Below, one piece after another: positions 1 to 10,850 of a DNA stretch of 64,000 nt (positions within the stretch are counted from its first letter, which is position 1; each line of letters begins with the position of its first letter). Origin of the DNA: Motacilla alba alba. Taxonomy: Eukaryota; Chordata; Aves; Passeriformes; Motacillidae. The notes under the pieces are model-generated. The model worked only from the letters and a program-made list of their open reading frames with translations, made no database searches and was not told where the DNA came from. The position numbers and the translations under genes are program-made. The stretch is from assembly GCF_015832195.1 (NCBI RefSeq), contig NC_052030.1, positions 8,513,439-8,577,438 on the forward strand, written 5' to 3'.

Positions 1-2134
1 CTTAACTACATCTTCATGTTTATGACTCACATGACTCTCTCCTCATAAACAGATTTCATTACTGGAATCATATTTCCATTGTGCATGTACGCAATGTAAT
101 AAATTTGACTGAAATAATGGAGGAGCTGTTAAGTGGCAGGGGCAGGTAAGTTGTACAGAGCTAAATGGAACACAGGAACAAGGACAGCCCTAACAATTTG
201 TGCATGCTACCAGTGCAGAAACTGGGAGGCTCTTCAAAGACAGCGAGATGAGCATAGCTGGAACATGGGTTTGAGCTCAAAAGGATTAATTCCATATTTT
301 AATACACTGAATATGTGCCTCAACATGTAAAATGCAGAAGCTGTGGTGTTTGCCAGGACCTCATTAAGTCAAACGCTGCTTAAAAGAAAAATAATATGCT
401 TGTGCAAAAGAGGTGACCTTTTAAGCAGAAGAGGACAAATAGATACAAATGGTATCTATTTGTAATAGTGTAATAGACATTGTAATAGACAGTGTAATAG
501 TGAAACATCACTGGTGAGCTCCAACAGTAATTGCAGTACACTGACTACCTCACTTTTTTGCCAAGTTTCTTTAGCAGGCTAAATATTAAGAGCAAAGAAG
601 GTTAAAATACTGCTGGGACACCAGAGACTTGTTAGTCTTAGGATGTATGCTTGATTTAGTTAAAAAATGTAAGAAGTTTTCAGATTACTCAGGTTTCTTA
701 GCATACTGAAGTACTAATCCTCTAGAGCCAAGGTTGAAAGGTCTCACTAATAAAGCTACTTTAAAAAAGAAAAAAAAATTAAAATCCCAGGTCTCTTAGG
801 AAAATGAGCTAGGCTGGATAACTAGGAAGCTTTTTCAGGGCTGTGAAATCATGCACAATACAAAAAAGAATGAGCTCTCTCATGAGTTATCTGCCCAGCT
901 GTACTCAGCTGGGGTGGGGCTGCAAGTGGGGATTTCCAAAGGTATGTTAAATCAGGCTGTAACTTGAAGTCTCAGTACTTATATGAATGTTGCTGCAGGG
1001 CATATCAAAGCCATAACTCCATGCAAGTATTTATAATTGAAATTGTATTCTTAGAGAACAAAATTAATTTCTGAACAGTATTTCAAGCAACGTTATGTCA
1101 TTATTTATAATAAGTTTACTGGGTACTCTAATAACCAATGACTGCATAAATAAAACACTCATACAGGTCTCTGAGCACATCATGTCAAACAGAGCTGTGG
1201 CAGTTAGGTGGACAAAAAGAATCCATGTCAATCTGGCACAAGAATAAAACTTGACATAGAGCTAGTAACAGATTTAATTTCAAGCATGTGAATAGATGTG
1301 ACAAGTGGGCAAGGGATAATTTTATGCCATTATGCCAGCACTGTATTGTACTCCACATCCTCTCCCGGGGGTGGTCATGGCTAAATTCCAGTGCTTTGAT
1401 GAAAAGTGCAAAACCAAAAAAAAAACAGAGCACTGAAGGAAGAAAACTCTCATCTCCCATAGTGACCAAGGAGCCTTGAAACATCATATTAATATAAATA
1501 GATGGGTTGTTTTTTTAAAGTAATATTGCTCATTTTTAATCTCCTTGTATGATGCTTCAGATTCATATCAGAATTCAAGTTTTAAATATTAGGAAATTCC
1601 CCTATATTAGTCCCTCCCATAAAACTTGCCAAACTCCATTCTAAAACTGTTTGGATTCCCTTCCTCACATATGCTGTTTTGAAAACTTCCAGAATGTCAT
1701 GTTTGGAAGGTCAGACAGAAATCAAACAGTTTAATTTAAATTTTGAGAATATGCACGCCAGTAGTAAAAATAGAAACCAAACCCCACAACCCCCCTGGAC
1801 CCACTTAATGCCTTGAGTTTTTTAATTGCCTCTTTCAGGAGAAATGAACAAGGTATTTATCTTGTATATTTTACTGCAGCTTACTGAAACCAGCTAGACA
1901 GTCTTACAGGTGTATTGCTGAGATGATTTGATACTGTTTTGTCCCATCACTCATCCCTGGGCGTGTCTGGAAAATATGACAAGAATCATACAGAGCATGA
2001 GTAACAAAGACTTTCCATAGTGCAACATCGAGCCCAGAACACAGAGAGAGCTGCTCAGTGACCAGGTAGTGCATGAAGTGGTCTGGGATGTTTACAGGCA
2101 CTTTAGAATAACTGTTGTGTGTTATTCTTGCCAG
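1..2134 (+). other. KREMEN1: KREMEN1 intron (partial)
   Basis: Sequence upstream of the first readable KREMEN1 exon. It ends in an acceptor (ttcttgccag) at 2134. I looked for the second kringle exon (Cys/Trp-rich, ending in a CEIPAC-like motif) and did not find it, so this stretch is taken as intron. It is AT-rich, with a perfect 12-bp hairpin at 435-463 followed by short TGTAATAG repeats. No other gene is supported. Confidence 0.75.
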
Positions 2135-2259
2135 TGCCAGGAAATCTGGGCTGTTACAAGGACCATGGGGAGCCACCACCTCTGACTGGCACCAGCGAGA
2201 CCTCCAACAAGCTCACCATCCAAACGTGCATCAGCTCCTGCCGCAGCCAGCAGTTCAAG
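2135..2259 (+). CDS. KREMEN1: KREMEN1 exon: first half of WSC domain
   Basis: The acceptor is at 2133-2134. The exon's first two bases complete a split codon, most likely Met from an upstream A plus TG, as expected from a QMPGNLGC-like junction. Translation runs PGNLGCYKDHGEPPPLTG and continues to SCRSQQFK, then the donor gtgatt at 2260. It begins the WSC domain, the Cys-rich module that packs against the kringle in the Kremen ectodomain. An alternative acceptor at 2139-2140 is possible but would drop the conserved Met-Pro. Confidence 0.9.
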
Positions 2260-5200
2260 GTGATTTCTGTGACATCCATTTACAAAATGCTTTCAAAGAC
2301 AAAAATGGCAACATGCCTAGAGGTCTCTGTTGTATTTCTCCTCTTCCCCATTTTTTTTTAACCTCTGGGAGGTCTTCCCAAAGGTGGAAGGTTGGACTTT
2401 CACCACAGAGATCAGCCCCCTCTCTGCATCCAGAGGAATCTGGACAAAGGACTAATGAATAAGACCAGGAGAAAATATGGTTGCTTACTGCAATTGTGTC
2501 AGAGTGCCCTCCATTTCATCTTTCCCCCCAGTCTGAAGTAGCATCCTGACAGCCCAAACAAAAATAGCCTGTGGTGGTTCCTCTGAGTAATCTTACTTCT
2601 CCAAAACACACATTTTCTGCTGCCAGCTTTCTTGCTCAAACAACCTCCCGCTGTCACCCCTTCAAATACTATCCCTCCCTTATGCATCTTTGTTGTCAAA
2701 GTTTGCAGGCATGGAATCAGGTTATGCTTGCTTCTGTGGAAATAATCCTGACTACTGGAGATACGGGGAGGCAGCCAGTACGGAATGCAACAGTGTTTGC
2801 TTTGGAGACCACACTCAGCCCTGCGGTGGGGACGGCAGAGTCATTCTTTTTGACAGTAAGTACTGAAGCAGGCTCAGTTTTTCCCAAAGGAGAGGCCTCA
2901 CGTGTTCAGCAAATTAGGGAAAAGGCTCAAAACAAAGAGAACTGCTGCACACCAAACAGGAAAACACCTCCATTGGTATAAAATATAGCTGCTTTCCATT
3001 TCTGCCTAAAATTCTCATCCATTAATACTGTGAAATGGCTCTTCCAAGAAATGATGCTTGCTCATCCTCCAGAGGTTCTCTCACTTTCCTCACAAGTGGT
3101 GCTAAGTCAGCTGTCAGAAACTCCCTAAGCATTGGTCTTCTATAGAGTAAAAAATTGTATATGCGTGTATGGATATACATTGTCAGTTGGTGGCATCTGA
3201 GTTCTCTCAGGATTCACTGGAGTTTAAGTTTTCAATCTCATACAGCTGTGAAGGAATGTCACTCGTTAAGCAGCCAGAGTTAATAGTCACTAATCCACTT
3301 TCCTGCCTGCTTGATAGGTTTGGAGTAGAAGCCCCTGAATCAGTGATTTACCTTTCATCCCGTTCTGCAGGGATGCAGGAGAGGGTACATGGTTACACAC
3401 GAGGACAAAGGAAAGTTGCAGTGTTCAAGACTGATGCACAGGGCAGAGTAATGAGGCATAAGTGTTCTAAGAAAAGGCAACAAAGGCTGTGCTGCCAGTG
3501 CTGAGGGAGGGAAAGAGCAGCTGCAGTCAGTGCATCCTGCTGGCCTGGCCAGTCTGTACCTTCAAGTCACATTTAAGTATTAGAATGTACAGGATGCTAA
3601 AGCTTGGCAAAATTAATAAAATTAATGCATTACCTCTCTGTTTTCTTTCTTTCTTCCCGTTCCCCCCCCCCCCTTTCCTCTTGTTTTCACAGCCCTTATT
3701 GGTGCCTGTGGAGGGAATTACACTTCTGCTACAGCTGTGATCTATTCCCCAGATTTCCCTGACACATACGGCACAGGCAAAGTCTGTTATTGGACCATAC
3801 AAGTTCCAGGAGCATCTCAAATCCACTTCACCTTTGTCCTTTTTGAAATCAAAGATGCTACAGATATGGTGGAACTGCTGGATGGTTACACCTACCACGT
3901 TCTGGCTCGTTTTAATGGCAAGAACAGGCCTCCCCGCACCTTTAACATCTCTTTGGATTTTGTCATTTTGTACTTTTTCTCAGATGACATCAATCAAGCC
4001 CAGGGATTTGCTATCAGGTATAGAGGTAAGAGCTACCTTTGCTGTTTCTACCTTTCAAGGAAGCATTTAATTCCCACAGGAGATTTCTGAAGTGGCAATT
4101 AAATACCAAATATTTCAGCTCTTATCTAACAGGTGTTTGATCCCTCTTGTTGCCACTACTCACTGGGCGAAAGTTTCACCAAAATTTCTCTCAGTTTAGA
4201 ACATTCCAGTCAGGTACATCATAAATAGCAAAATACAAGTTTTCAGAAATTCAATTCTTTACCTTCCTGTTAAAATAGACTGGAAAATTACAAAGGGAAA
4301 CAAAACAAACAATAGTCCTTCTGCACATTGGTTTATCTTGGCTCCTCCCAACAGTCTCTTCCTCTCCAGCTGAAAGTCATCATGAGAAAATACTCTGGTC
4401 TTTGAGTTGTACCTACTGTTATGATGAACAATCAGCTTCCAGAAAAATTCTGAGAAACCCAAACTGGTGAAGTAGAGGCTTTTTAGGAATCAGATATAAT
4501 TTGATTATCTGAGTTCTCTTATGTAAACCAGAGAGCAGCATGTCTGTTTATAAGCACAAAATAAAGTCCAATTACACCTGTTAAGAGATTGTTATTGTAA
4601 TCATATTCCTGTGTTTTCAGCTGTGAAGGACAATGTGCACCAAAACAAGATCCCAGTGAATCACACCCTTCCAGAGAGGATAAATGAGCAAACAAATCTC
4701 AGCATCAATGCAGCGCGGTCATCAAAGATACTCTATGTCATCACAACCAGCCCAAGCCATCCAACCAGCTCCATGCCTGGTAATGACACAATAAAATGTG
4801 GAAATGGGAAAAAACATTTTGCCAAAGCAAAATCTGGAGTCACTGTTTCCTTTGCTGCCTCCTCGTTAGCAGATCCACTGTGCATCTTACTAACAGATGA
4901 ATTTTCACTCAGTCTGAGTAGCACTAACTGGGATTCTCTCATTACATTTCAAAACACTTCTCAGCCTAAGTCAGAAATAATGTGAAGATGGTGAGTTCTT
5001 GAGAATGAAAGGATATCAAAATACATGAGTCAGAGCAGCCTCCTTACTGAAATCAGCTTTAGTGACCTGCGTGCCACAGAAGGGCACAAGTTGATGAAAA
5101 AAGAGCAAACTTCATTTGCAGAGTCTGGAATAGCTTGAATGCTGTTTGCATCCCTGTTACCCCAATTAACAAAAGCCTCATCAATAATACAAAGAGGACT

Positions 5201-6916
5201 AGACAAGGTAATGGGTGTAGGGGAGATGTCACTGAGAAATGTCATGTGTTTAGAACTCAGCTTCAGGACATCACTGAATTCAGGAAATTACTGAGCTGTG
5301 AATAATTGAAGGCTGGAAATGCACTCCTGGTGAATACCCCCATTATTCTCTCCTGTTGTTAAACCACCCTGGGCATCTGCTTTTATGCATCATTGGAGCT
5401 GGGCCTCAGTCCCACTGGGGACACTCCCACAGTCCTGAAGCTGTCTGCATCCCAAAGCTGAAAATGAGCTGCACACCCAAACCAGCCAAGGTGCAGAACA
5501 TGCCCAGGAATAGTCTGGGACTTGCCCCAGCCTAATGCTGACTTACCACAGTTACACCTAAGCTGCCTAGTGTTAAACTGCCCGGGAACACCAACAGAAA
5601 CTGCACCCTTGGATTTCATGCAGTTCCAAAAATACTGTTCAAATCATCATGTACAGGCAACGCTTTGAGGAGGGGACAGTGGGTGGAAGGGAACTTCTGC
5701 TTCCTTTCCTAGATAATTTTACTAGTATATGCTTTGAATGTTGCCAGCTTTCAGTTTTATTGGGAGGAGTTCTGCAAGAGAAAAAAGCAGTTCTGACTGA
5801 AAGTTGTATGGTTTGTGCCAGTCTGCAGAAAATATTTGTAGGTTTAAGGCATTGTCAAATTCCACATTTGAATAAAGCATCACAAGGCTGTTTGCTTCTT
5901 TCATGCAATATTCTTACTGTAAAAACTGTAACTAAATGAACGTACTGAGAGCTCTTCTCTTTTGCAGAATGGACAATATACAGCCTCACAGCACTGCTCA
6001 TCCTAAGTGTTACAGCCATAATTGCAAAGATACTTCTGCACGTTACCATGAGGTGAGTGTGGAGCAAAACCAACCACAGAGAACCAAGATCTGAGCTCTG
6101 AACCAAACCTGGGGCTCCTGTCTGCCCTCCAATTGTCAGATTGGCCATATTCCAAGTTAGTTATTACATATTTGTATTCTCATAGAAGATCCTAAATAAG
6201 CACATTTTTTAACTTTCCAGTCTGTTAGGATAGCATTTGCTACTTAGGGGGAAGGAGGAAAATGTTATCAGACATCCAGGTTTGGTGAGAAGAGGTCAAA
6301 TTGTGATAATACTTTGCAGGGAAAAAATTAAAACCTCTACACACCTACCACGTAAATTTTGGGTCCTCTAGATGGGCACTCACTGAATGAAATGATGGGT
6401 GAGTAATCAACAAATCAGAATGCTGAATATTGTATTTACATAGTAGAAACAGGCTTAAAAATATACAAGGAAATTAATTTGTATTAATAGCAACTATAAT
6501 AACAACAAGAAGTACAGTCTGTAGAGCCCTCTTAGCTTAATGTCAGTGCTGTCATGGGGTGCCAGAAGGATACCTAACTTTTCATTTGATCAGGCCAACC
6601 AAGAAACACTCCCAAAACCTGCATTTTGCACAGCTGGTAGAAAGAAGTGTCCCAGATGCAGTGGAAGCTGTGAGCACTCCCAGTGCAGACACATTAATAA
6701 CCACAGCTACCCAAGCCCATTAACACAAGAGTTCATTCACTCTTGTCTCCTAGGTCCCACCAGATTCCAGCTGCAGCTGAAACAGAGGATTGCAGTGATG
6801 TCACTACTGCTGGTGAGATCTGGAGCATATTTTACCAACCATCCACATCAATATCCATCTTCAAGAAGAAGCTTCGAAATCAACAAGATGATTGCAACCC
6901 ACTGGTGGGAAACTGA
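2135..6916 (+). CDS. KREMEN1: KREMEN1, 3' part (six exons; 5' end outside window)
   Basis: Kringle-containing single-pass membrane receptor that binds Dickkopf proteins and helps remove LRP5/6 from the cell surface, lowering canonical Wnt signalling. Coding exons read here: 2135-2259, 2702-2855, 3693-4025, 4621-4779, 5968-6052 and 6754-6916 (TGA). Each has AG/GT borders and compatible phases, joining to 339 residues plus stop. Order seen: WSC domain (about residues 2-93, many Cys), CUB domain (about 98-204), Ser/Thr-rich stalk with N-glycosylation sequons (NHT, NLS), one transmembrane helix (about 260-282), and a short cytoplasmic tail ending NPLVGN. The match to recalled human KREMEN1 is strong throughout. 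The human protein is about 473-492 residues, so the signal peptide and kringle (about 115-150 residues) are missing; no kringle exon is visible in 1-2134. KREMEN2 is less likely given the close tail and stalk match. Next gene: ZNRF3, convergent. Confidence 0.95.
2702..2855 (+). CDS. KREMEN1: KREMEN1 exon: second half of WSC domain
   Basis: The acceptor tcaaag is at 2701 and the donor gtaagt at 2856. Translation begins FAGMESGYACFCGNN and includes ECNSVCFGDH and CGGDGRVILFD. The paired Cys pattern (CFC, CNSVC, CGG) is typical of WSC domains. Phase enters at 0 and leaves at 1, joining in frame to the CUB exon. Confidence 0.95.
3693..4025 (+). CDS. KREMEN1: KREMEN1 exon: CUB domain
   Basis: This exon encodes nearly the whole CUB domain, from TLIGACGGNYTS to GFAIRYR. 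Visible CUB hallmarks are the entry Cys in GACGGNY, the YSPDFPDTY strand, VCYWTIQVP, DMVELLDGY and the hydrophobic LDFVILYFFSDD strand. N-glycosylation sequons NYT and NIS are present. The acceptor (ttttcacag) at 3692 follows an unusual pyrimidine tract holding twelve consecutive C. The donor is gtaaga at 4026. Confidence 0.95.
4621..4779 (+). CDS. KREMEN1: KREMEN1 exon: juxtamembrane stalk
   Basis: The acceptor tgttttcag is at 4620 and the donor gtaatg at 4780. The exon encodes a hydrophilic stalk between the CUB domain and the membrane: AVKDNVHQNKIPVNHTLPE, NEQTNLSINAARSSK, and LYVITTSPSHP. Two N-glycosylation sequons (NHT, NLS) are visible. The SSKxLYVITTSPSHP segment closely matches the human stalk, which supports KREMEN1 over KREMEN2. 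Confidence 0.93.
5968..6052 (+). CDS. KREMEN1: KREMEN1 exon: transmembrane helix
   Basis: A short exon between acceptor ttttgcag (5967) and donor gtgagt (6053). It encodes WTIYSLTALLILSVTAIIAK followed by ILLHVTM. The uninterrupted hydrophobic run is the single membrane span, with a Lys near its inner end as in the human protein. Confidence 0.95.
6754..6916 (+). CDS. KREMEN1: KREMEN1 terminal exon: cytoplasmic tail and stop
   Basis: The acceptor tctcctag is at 6753. The exon encodes the tail with conserved GEIWSIFYQPSTSISIFKKK, then RNQQDDCNPLVGN and TGA at 6914-6916. The conserved segment and the NPLVxx ending identify the true C-terminus. A good internal splice donor, gtgaga, sits at 6813; reading through it gives the conserved tail, so it is not needed for this isoform. 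Confidence 0.95.
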
Positions 6917-9900
6917 GCTGTCTTTTATTTTGCAAGAATTGATCTCCTTAAAATCCAGGTGACTTGAGATTAATCTTCCTTTTTTTTTTCCTCCCAATCT
7001 CGTACCTGTTTTCCAAAAAGTCCATTTCCAAAGGCCTTTGAGAGACTTTGCCTATCTGCTGTTCCCTTGGAAATAGCAGTGACAACGGATTTAATTGCAG
7101 CAATAATTCTGAAATACCTGGTGCTCCTCAAGTCTGTAGTGCTGTTAATTACTGTCTTTAAACCATTGCACTTCAAATAGATGTAAAAACTCGTAACATT
7201 CAAAATGTCCTGTACCCCTGCCAGAGGTAACTGAAGGGGTATCTACAGGTTGAGGATTTCTTGTGTCCCCCTGTCTGTGCCACTGTATTAGAGCAGGCTA
7301 CTTTAGTCCTTCTGTTCTCAAGGCTGAAGACAGAGGTGGGTACTGCTAACCTGCTCAGCAAACAGAGCTTATTTGCCCTGATGTAAACACATCTCAGTGG
7401 TGCTGTACAGTAGAATGGGAATCAAAGACTGGAAAAATGATCAGCCTGGTTGCTCAGTGCTGTGCTCTTTCTGCATGTTCTGTTTCTGTGTCTACAAGCA
7501 GAGATGCAAACATAAAAAATCAGATTCAGGATGCCTCTATAACAGGATTCAGCTACAAACATGCATTTGATTGACTAGAGCTCACCAGGTCAAGGCCTGC
7601 AGGAGCATTGAAGCCTTTTAAGTGACTGTCTGACCCATCATTCACTGATGTTTATGATAATTTTGTTCACGTTCACAGTGATCCTTGAAAAAACTAATTG
7701 TACTCCAGCCTGGAGCCGCCATTCATCCTGGGTGTAAGCTTAGGGCTTCTGAAAGGATTGTCCAAAGATACTGTAATCCACTGAATTTTTATCAGTGAGG
7801 CTGACTAACCAGTTTTTGCTCTGAAGCCACATCTATTGATCTCAGCAGCCCAAAATATTTGCAAAGTTGTAGGCTGCTATCACCAACTCCCCTGGGCCAG
7901 GCTGTGCAGCTGAACATGCACAAAACAGCTGCCTTGACACTCGCCTGCGAGGAGAAGAGTCTCCTTGCCTGCAGCACTAAAACTGAACTGAATTTTTAGG
8001 GTAATTGCCTTACTTGTCAAAGAACTAAAACATCAGTGGGGTTCTGATCCGTGAACTATTTTCTTTGATTGCAGCAGACAGCATTAACTATTTCTCCTCT
8101 TTGGTAGACTGGCTGTCCATCCACAATACTCAGATTTCTCATCCCACCACTACAAGTGGGAAACAAGGGATCAGCAGTGAGTCCTTCAGCCTCAGCAAGT
8201 TCAGACCAGCCAGATATTTAAGAAAAACTGTCAATGCAAATGTCAGATAAATTGACTGGAAAAGTTTACAGCGGGCAGCTCCTTAAACTCAGTTAGAGAA
8301 GGTTCACTGAGAACCATTAAACTACAGTAATTCTGGTTAAGTTTGAACATATAACAATGGTCTGCATATACCATATGTGCAGTCAGAGAACATCTATTAA
8401 GTGCATCTACAAAAGGTAATTAAGAAAAGTTAGAAAATTCTCTCAGAGTTTAAATTCATTCTAGTATCTGCCCTTATGTTTTTTAACATATAGCTCTTTT
8501 GTGAGAACTATAGATTTCACTGAAAAATCAGGGCATCCAAGAATTAAGCAGTGAAATCTTGTGCCTTACCACTGTAGATCTGGTCTTTTACCTGAACTGA
8601 ATTCAGTCCAGCTTGATTTATGTACCACAGATGAGTGCTAGAGACAGCTGAACAATATCACAATGCATGCTTAAAAGAAACCAGACTTTACTAAGCCAGC
8701 AATTATGGAATTGTTTATATAAAAAATGGAACAGCATGGGAACATCTAGTACTTTCTTGCATGAGCTGCTGGAAAGAATACAGGAAAATATAATTACAGT
8801 ATTAGCTAAAATGAAGACAGGACAAGTTGTAAAAAATATGCTGGTTCTCTCTTACGTGTCACCACGTTGGACCAAAAACCATTGTCTGTTTCAGACCCAA
8901 CAAGAGTTCTGAAATTGCCTTTTTTAAAAGTAAGGTTTTGCATCATGCAGTGTGGAGAAAGAGTTCACCTCAGAGATTCAGAGCAAAACAAAGTAGGCTG
9001 GTTCCTAAGCATCCTTAATTCGGTGCACTAAGAGGAAACCAGGCAGAGAGAATCACAGTGTGCTGCCAGATCCTCAGGAGCTGTTAGAGCACATAGTGCT
9101 TATCACAAAGTGATGAAGCTTTGCTTGCCTTATCAAATGCAGGTTAAACATTTTGTCAGAGATATTCACAAGGCAGTTACCTAATGGTGATAACCTGAAA
9201 AAACATCAGGAACACCTGGTGACTGATCTACACCTACCACAGAAAGAAAAAGTACAGAATGTTACACTTCTCTTCACAAGTGAAGAATTTAATTTCACTA
9301 TAATATTAGAGAAAATATCATTACAAACAGCAACAACGACTGACACTACTAATGCAAAATCTACAGAATTTAAGAAGTGAGATTTTTGCATTGCTCCCTT
9401 AGGTCCTCAAATATTTCTTTAATAAAATTGTATTTCATGGGACTTTCATGGGAAGCATTAATCACATTTATGTACAAAAGTCCCATAAAACCAGCACTTA
9501 GAGCAGATTAACTGGTCATGCTGACAATAAACAGGACTAGTATTAGACAGTGCATGGGTAATACACTGATAAAAGCATAGAAGAAACTATGTTCCCCCCC
9601 CCCCCCAGAATTTTTCAGATTGGCTGATTCTGGATGCTGCTAGTGCCAGCAAACAGAGCAATGGATGGAAATTCATGGACAGGGTCCCTTAAATAGCACT
9701 TATACTTTCCAGGGCTGAGACCATGAAGAGCGGGTAGATCTCCAGTGTGGATTTTTTCAAAATGTGGTAGGGTCACTCACTCTGAGTGCTGACACTTCAG
9801 GGTGTGGTGACTGATGGCCAAGAGATGTGGTATCCATTAACACAGCACGTTTTGATCTTTGCTGTAAGGGTTTGGGGGAGAAAGAAGCAAAAAGTGTGAC

Positions 9901-10850
9901 CATGCATAAGTGTTGTAATGCCACAAAAGAAATGCCCCTACTACACAGGCAGCTGAGAGCTGGCAGCTGGAGAGCAGGGACACCTCAGGATGGTGGTGTC
10001 TACACCATTTTCTCCAAAAATTCAGAATAACTGCAGAAGAAGAATTTGTTTGGAATTTTATCTGAACAGCCTTCTGAGCTCCTGCCTAGCAGTCCCCTCA
10101 AGAGGCTGGACAGGCTGCAAAGGTGACACTGGCTACAATGTCAAAAGCAACTGTTTTGGCAACCAAATCCTGATGAGGAGCTGCCTCCTCCTTCACAGGG
10201 ATCTCAGCTCCTGCTCTGGCCCACTGCTCGCTCTTGTGTTGGTGTGACCAGCTGTGCAGTGGTGCAATAAACTCATCAGGTCCAAAACTGCCATGGCTTT
10301 TTCTTCCCTGAGTTCCTTTTCACAGAGCTGAGCTCTCTGACCTTGCTCACTGGCTGGTGGCACAGGGGGGTGAGCTCAGAGCTCCCTGAGTGCACCCTAA
10401 GTGGACAGTAAGCCATGGGACAAGGCCAGATGTGTGCCCCAGGAGCTGGGGCCATGAGCACTTCTGCTGGAGCTGCCACAGCAGCCACGGCTGAGCCCGC
10501 TGCCTTCACTCTGCACCCAGCTCCAGCAGCCTACACTGTGTGTGGACCTCAGGTGGAAAGGGGCCAGCTGGACAAGTGCCTTCCCTCATTCAAAATCTCC
10601 ATTTAGAACTAGTTTAGTTTGTTGACTACGTGATTTTATATGTATTTTTATCTTAATATTGTTATGTTGTGGGAAAATAGAGACTTTGTTATGTAAAAAT
10701 GTGTGATGTGTTATCATAGTAATATATATATTTGTATATGTATAGGAAATGCATTATTTAATACAGCATATTATGCTTCTATCTTGCTAACATTTTATAG
10801 GAAGAAAAGATGTTAGTTTACACTCTGGGAAAAATAAATTTTCTATACAC
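6917..10850 (+). other. KREMEN1: Probable KREMEN1 3' UTR (distal end uncertain)
   Basis: Sequence following the KREMEN1 stop contains no recognisable coding exon. Human KREMEN1 has a 3' UTR of several kilobases, so a similar length is likely. Plus-strand AATAAA hexamers occur at 9421, 9526, 10266, 10833, 11815 and 11915. The AT-rich block after 10,617, with ATATATATTTGTATATG-like sequence followed by AATAAA at 10833, looks like a UTR end. I cannot choose among these without transcript ends. Confidence 0.45.
9594..9606. repeat. Poly(C) run of 13
   Basis: Thirteen consecutive C on the + strand in the KREMEN1 3' flank. Likely polymorphic in length. Confidence 0.9.

Noticed and set aside
1..2134. 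Possible kringle exons of KREMEN1
   Set aside because: No Cys/Trp-rich kringle coding pattern was seen on the + strand; they must lie to the left of the window.
2115..2462. 115-codon frame overlapping the first WSC exon
   Set aside because: It is in the wrong frame for KREMEN1; the correct reading is the shorter GNLGCYKDHG frame ending at the donor at 2260.
9153..9380. 75-codon Lys/Thr-rich frame, considered as C22orf31 or an extra KREMEN1 exon
   Set aside because: No resemblance to either, and it lies downstream of the KREMEN1 stop without splice support.
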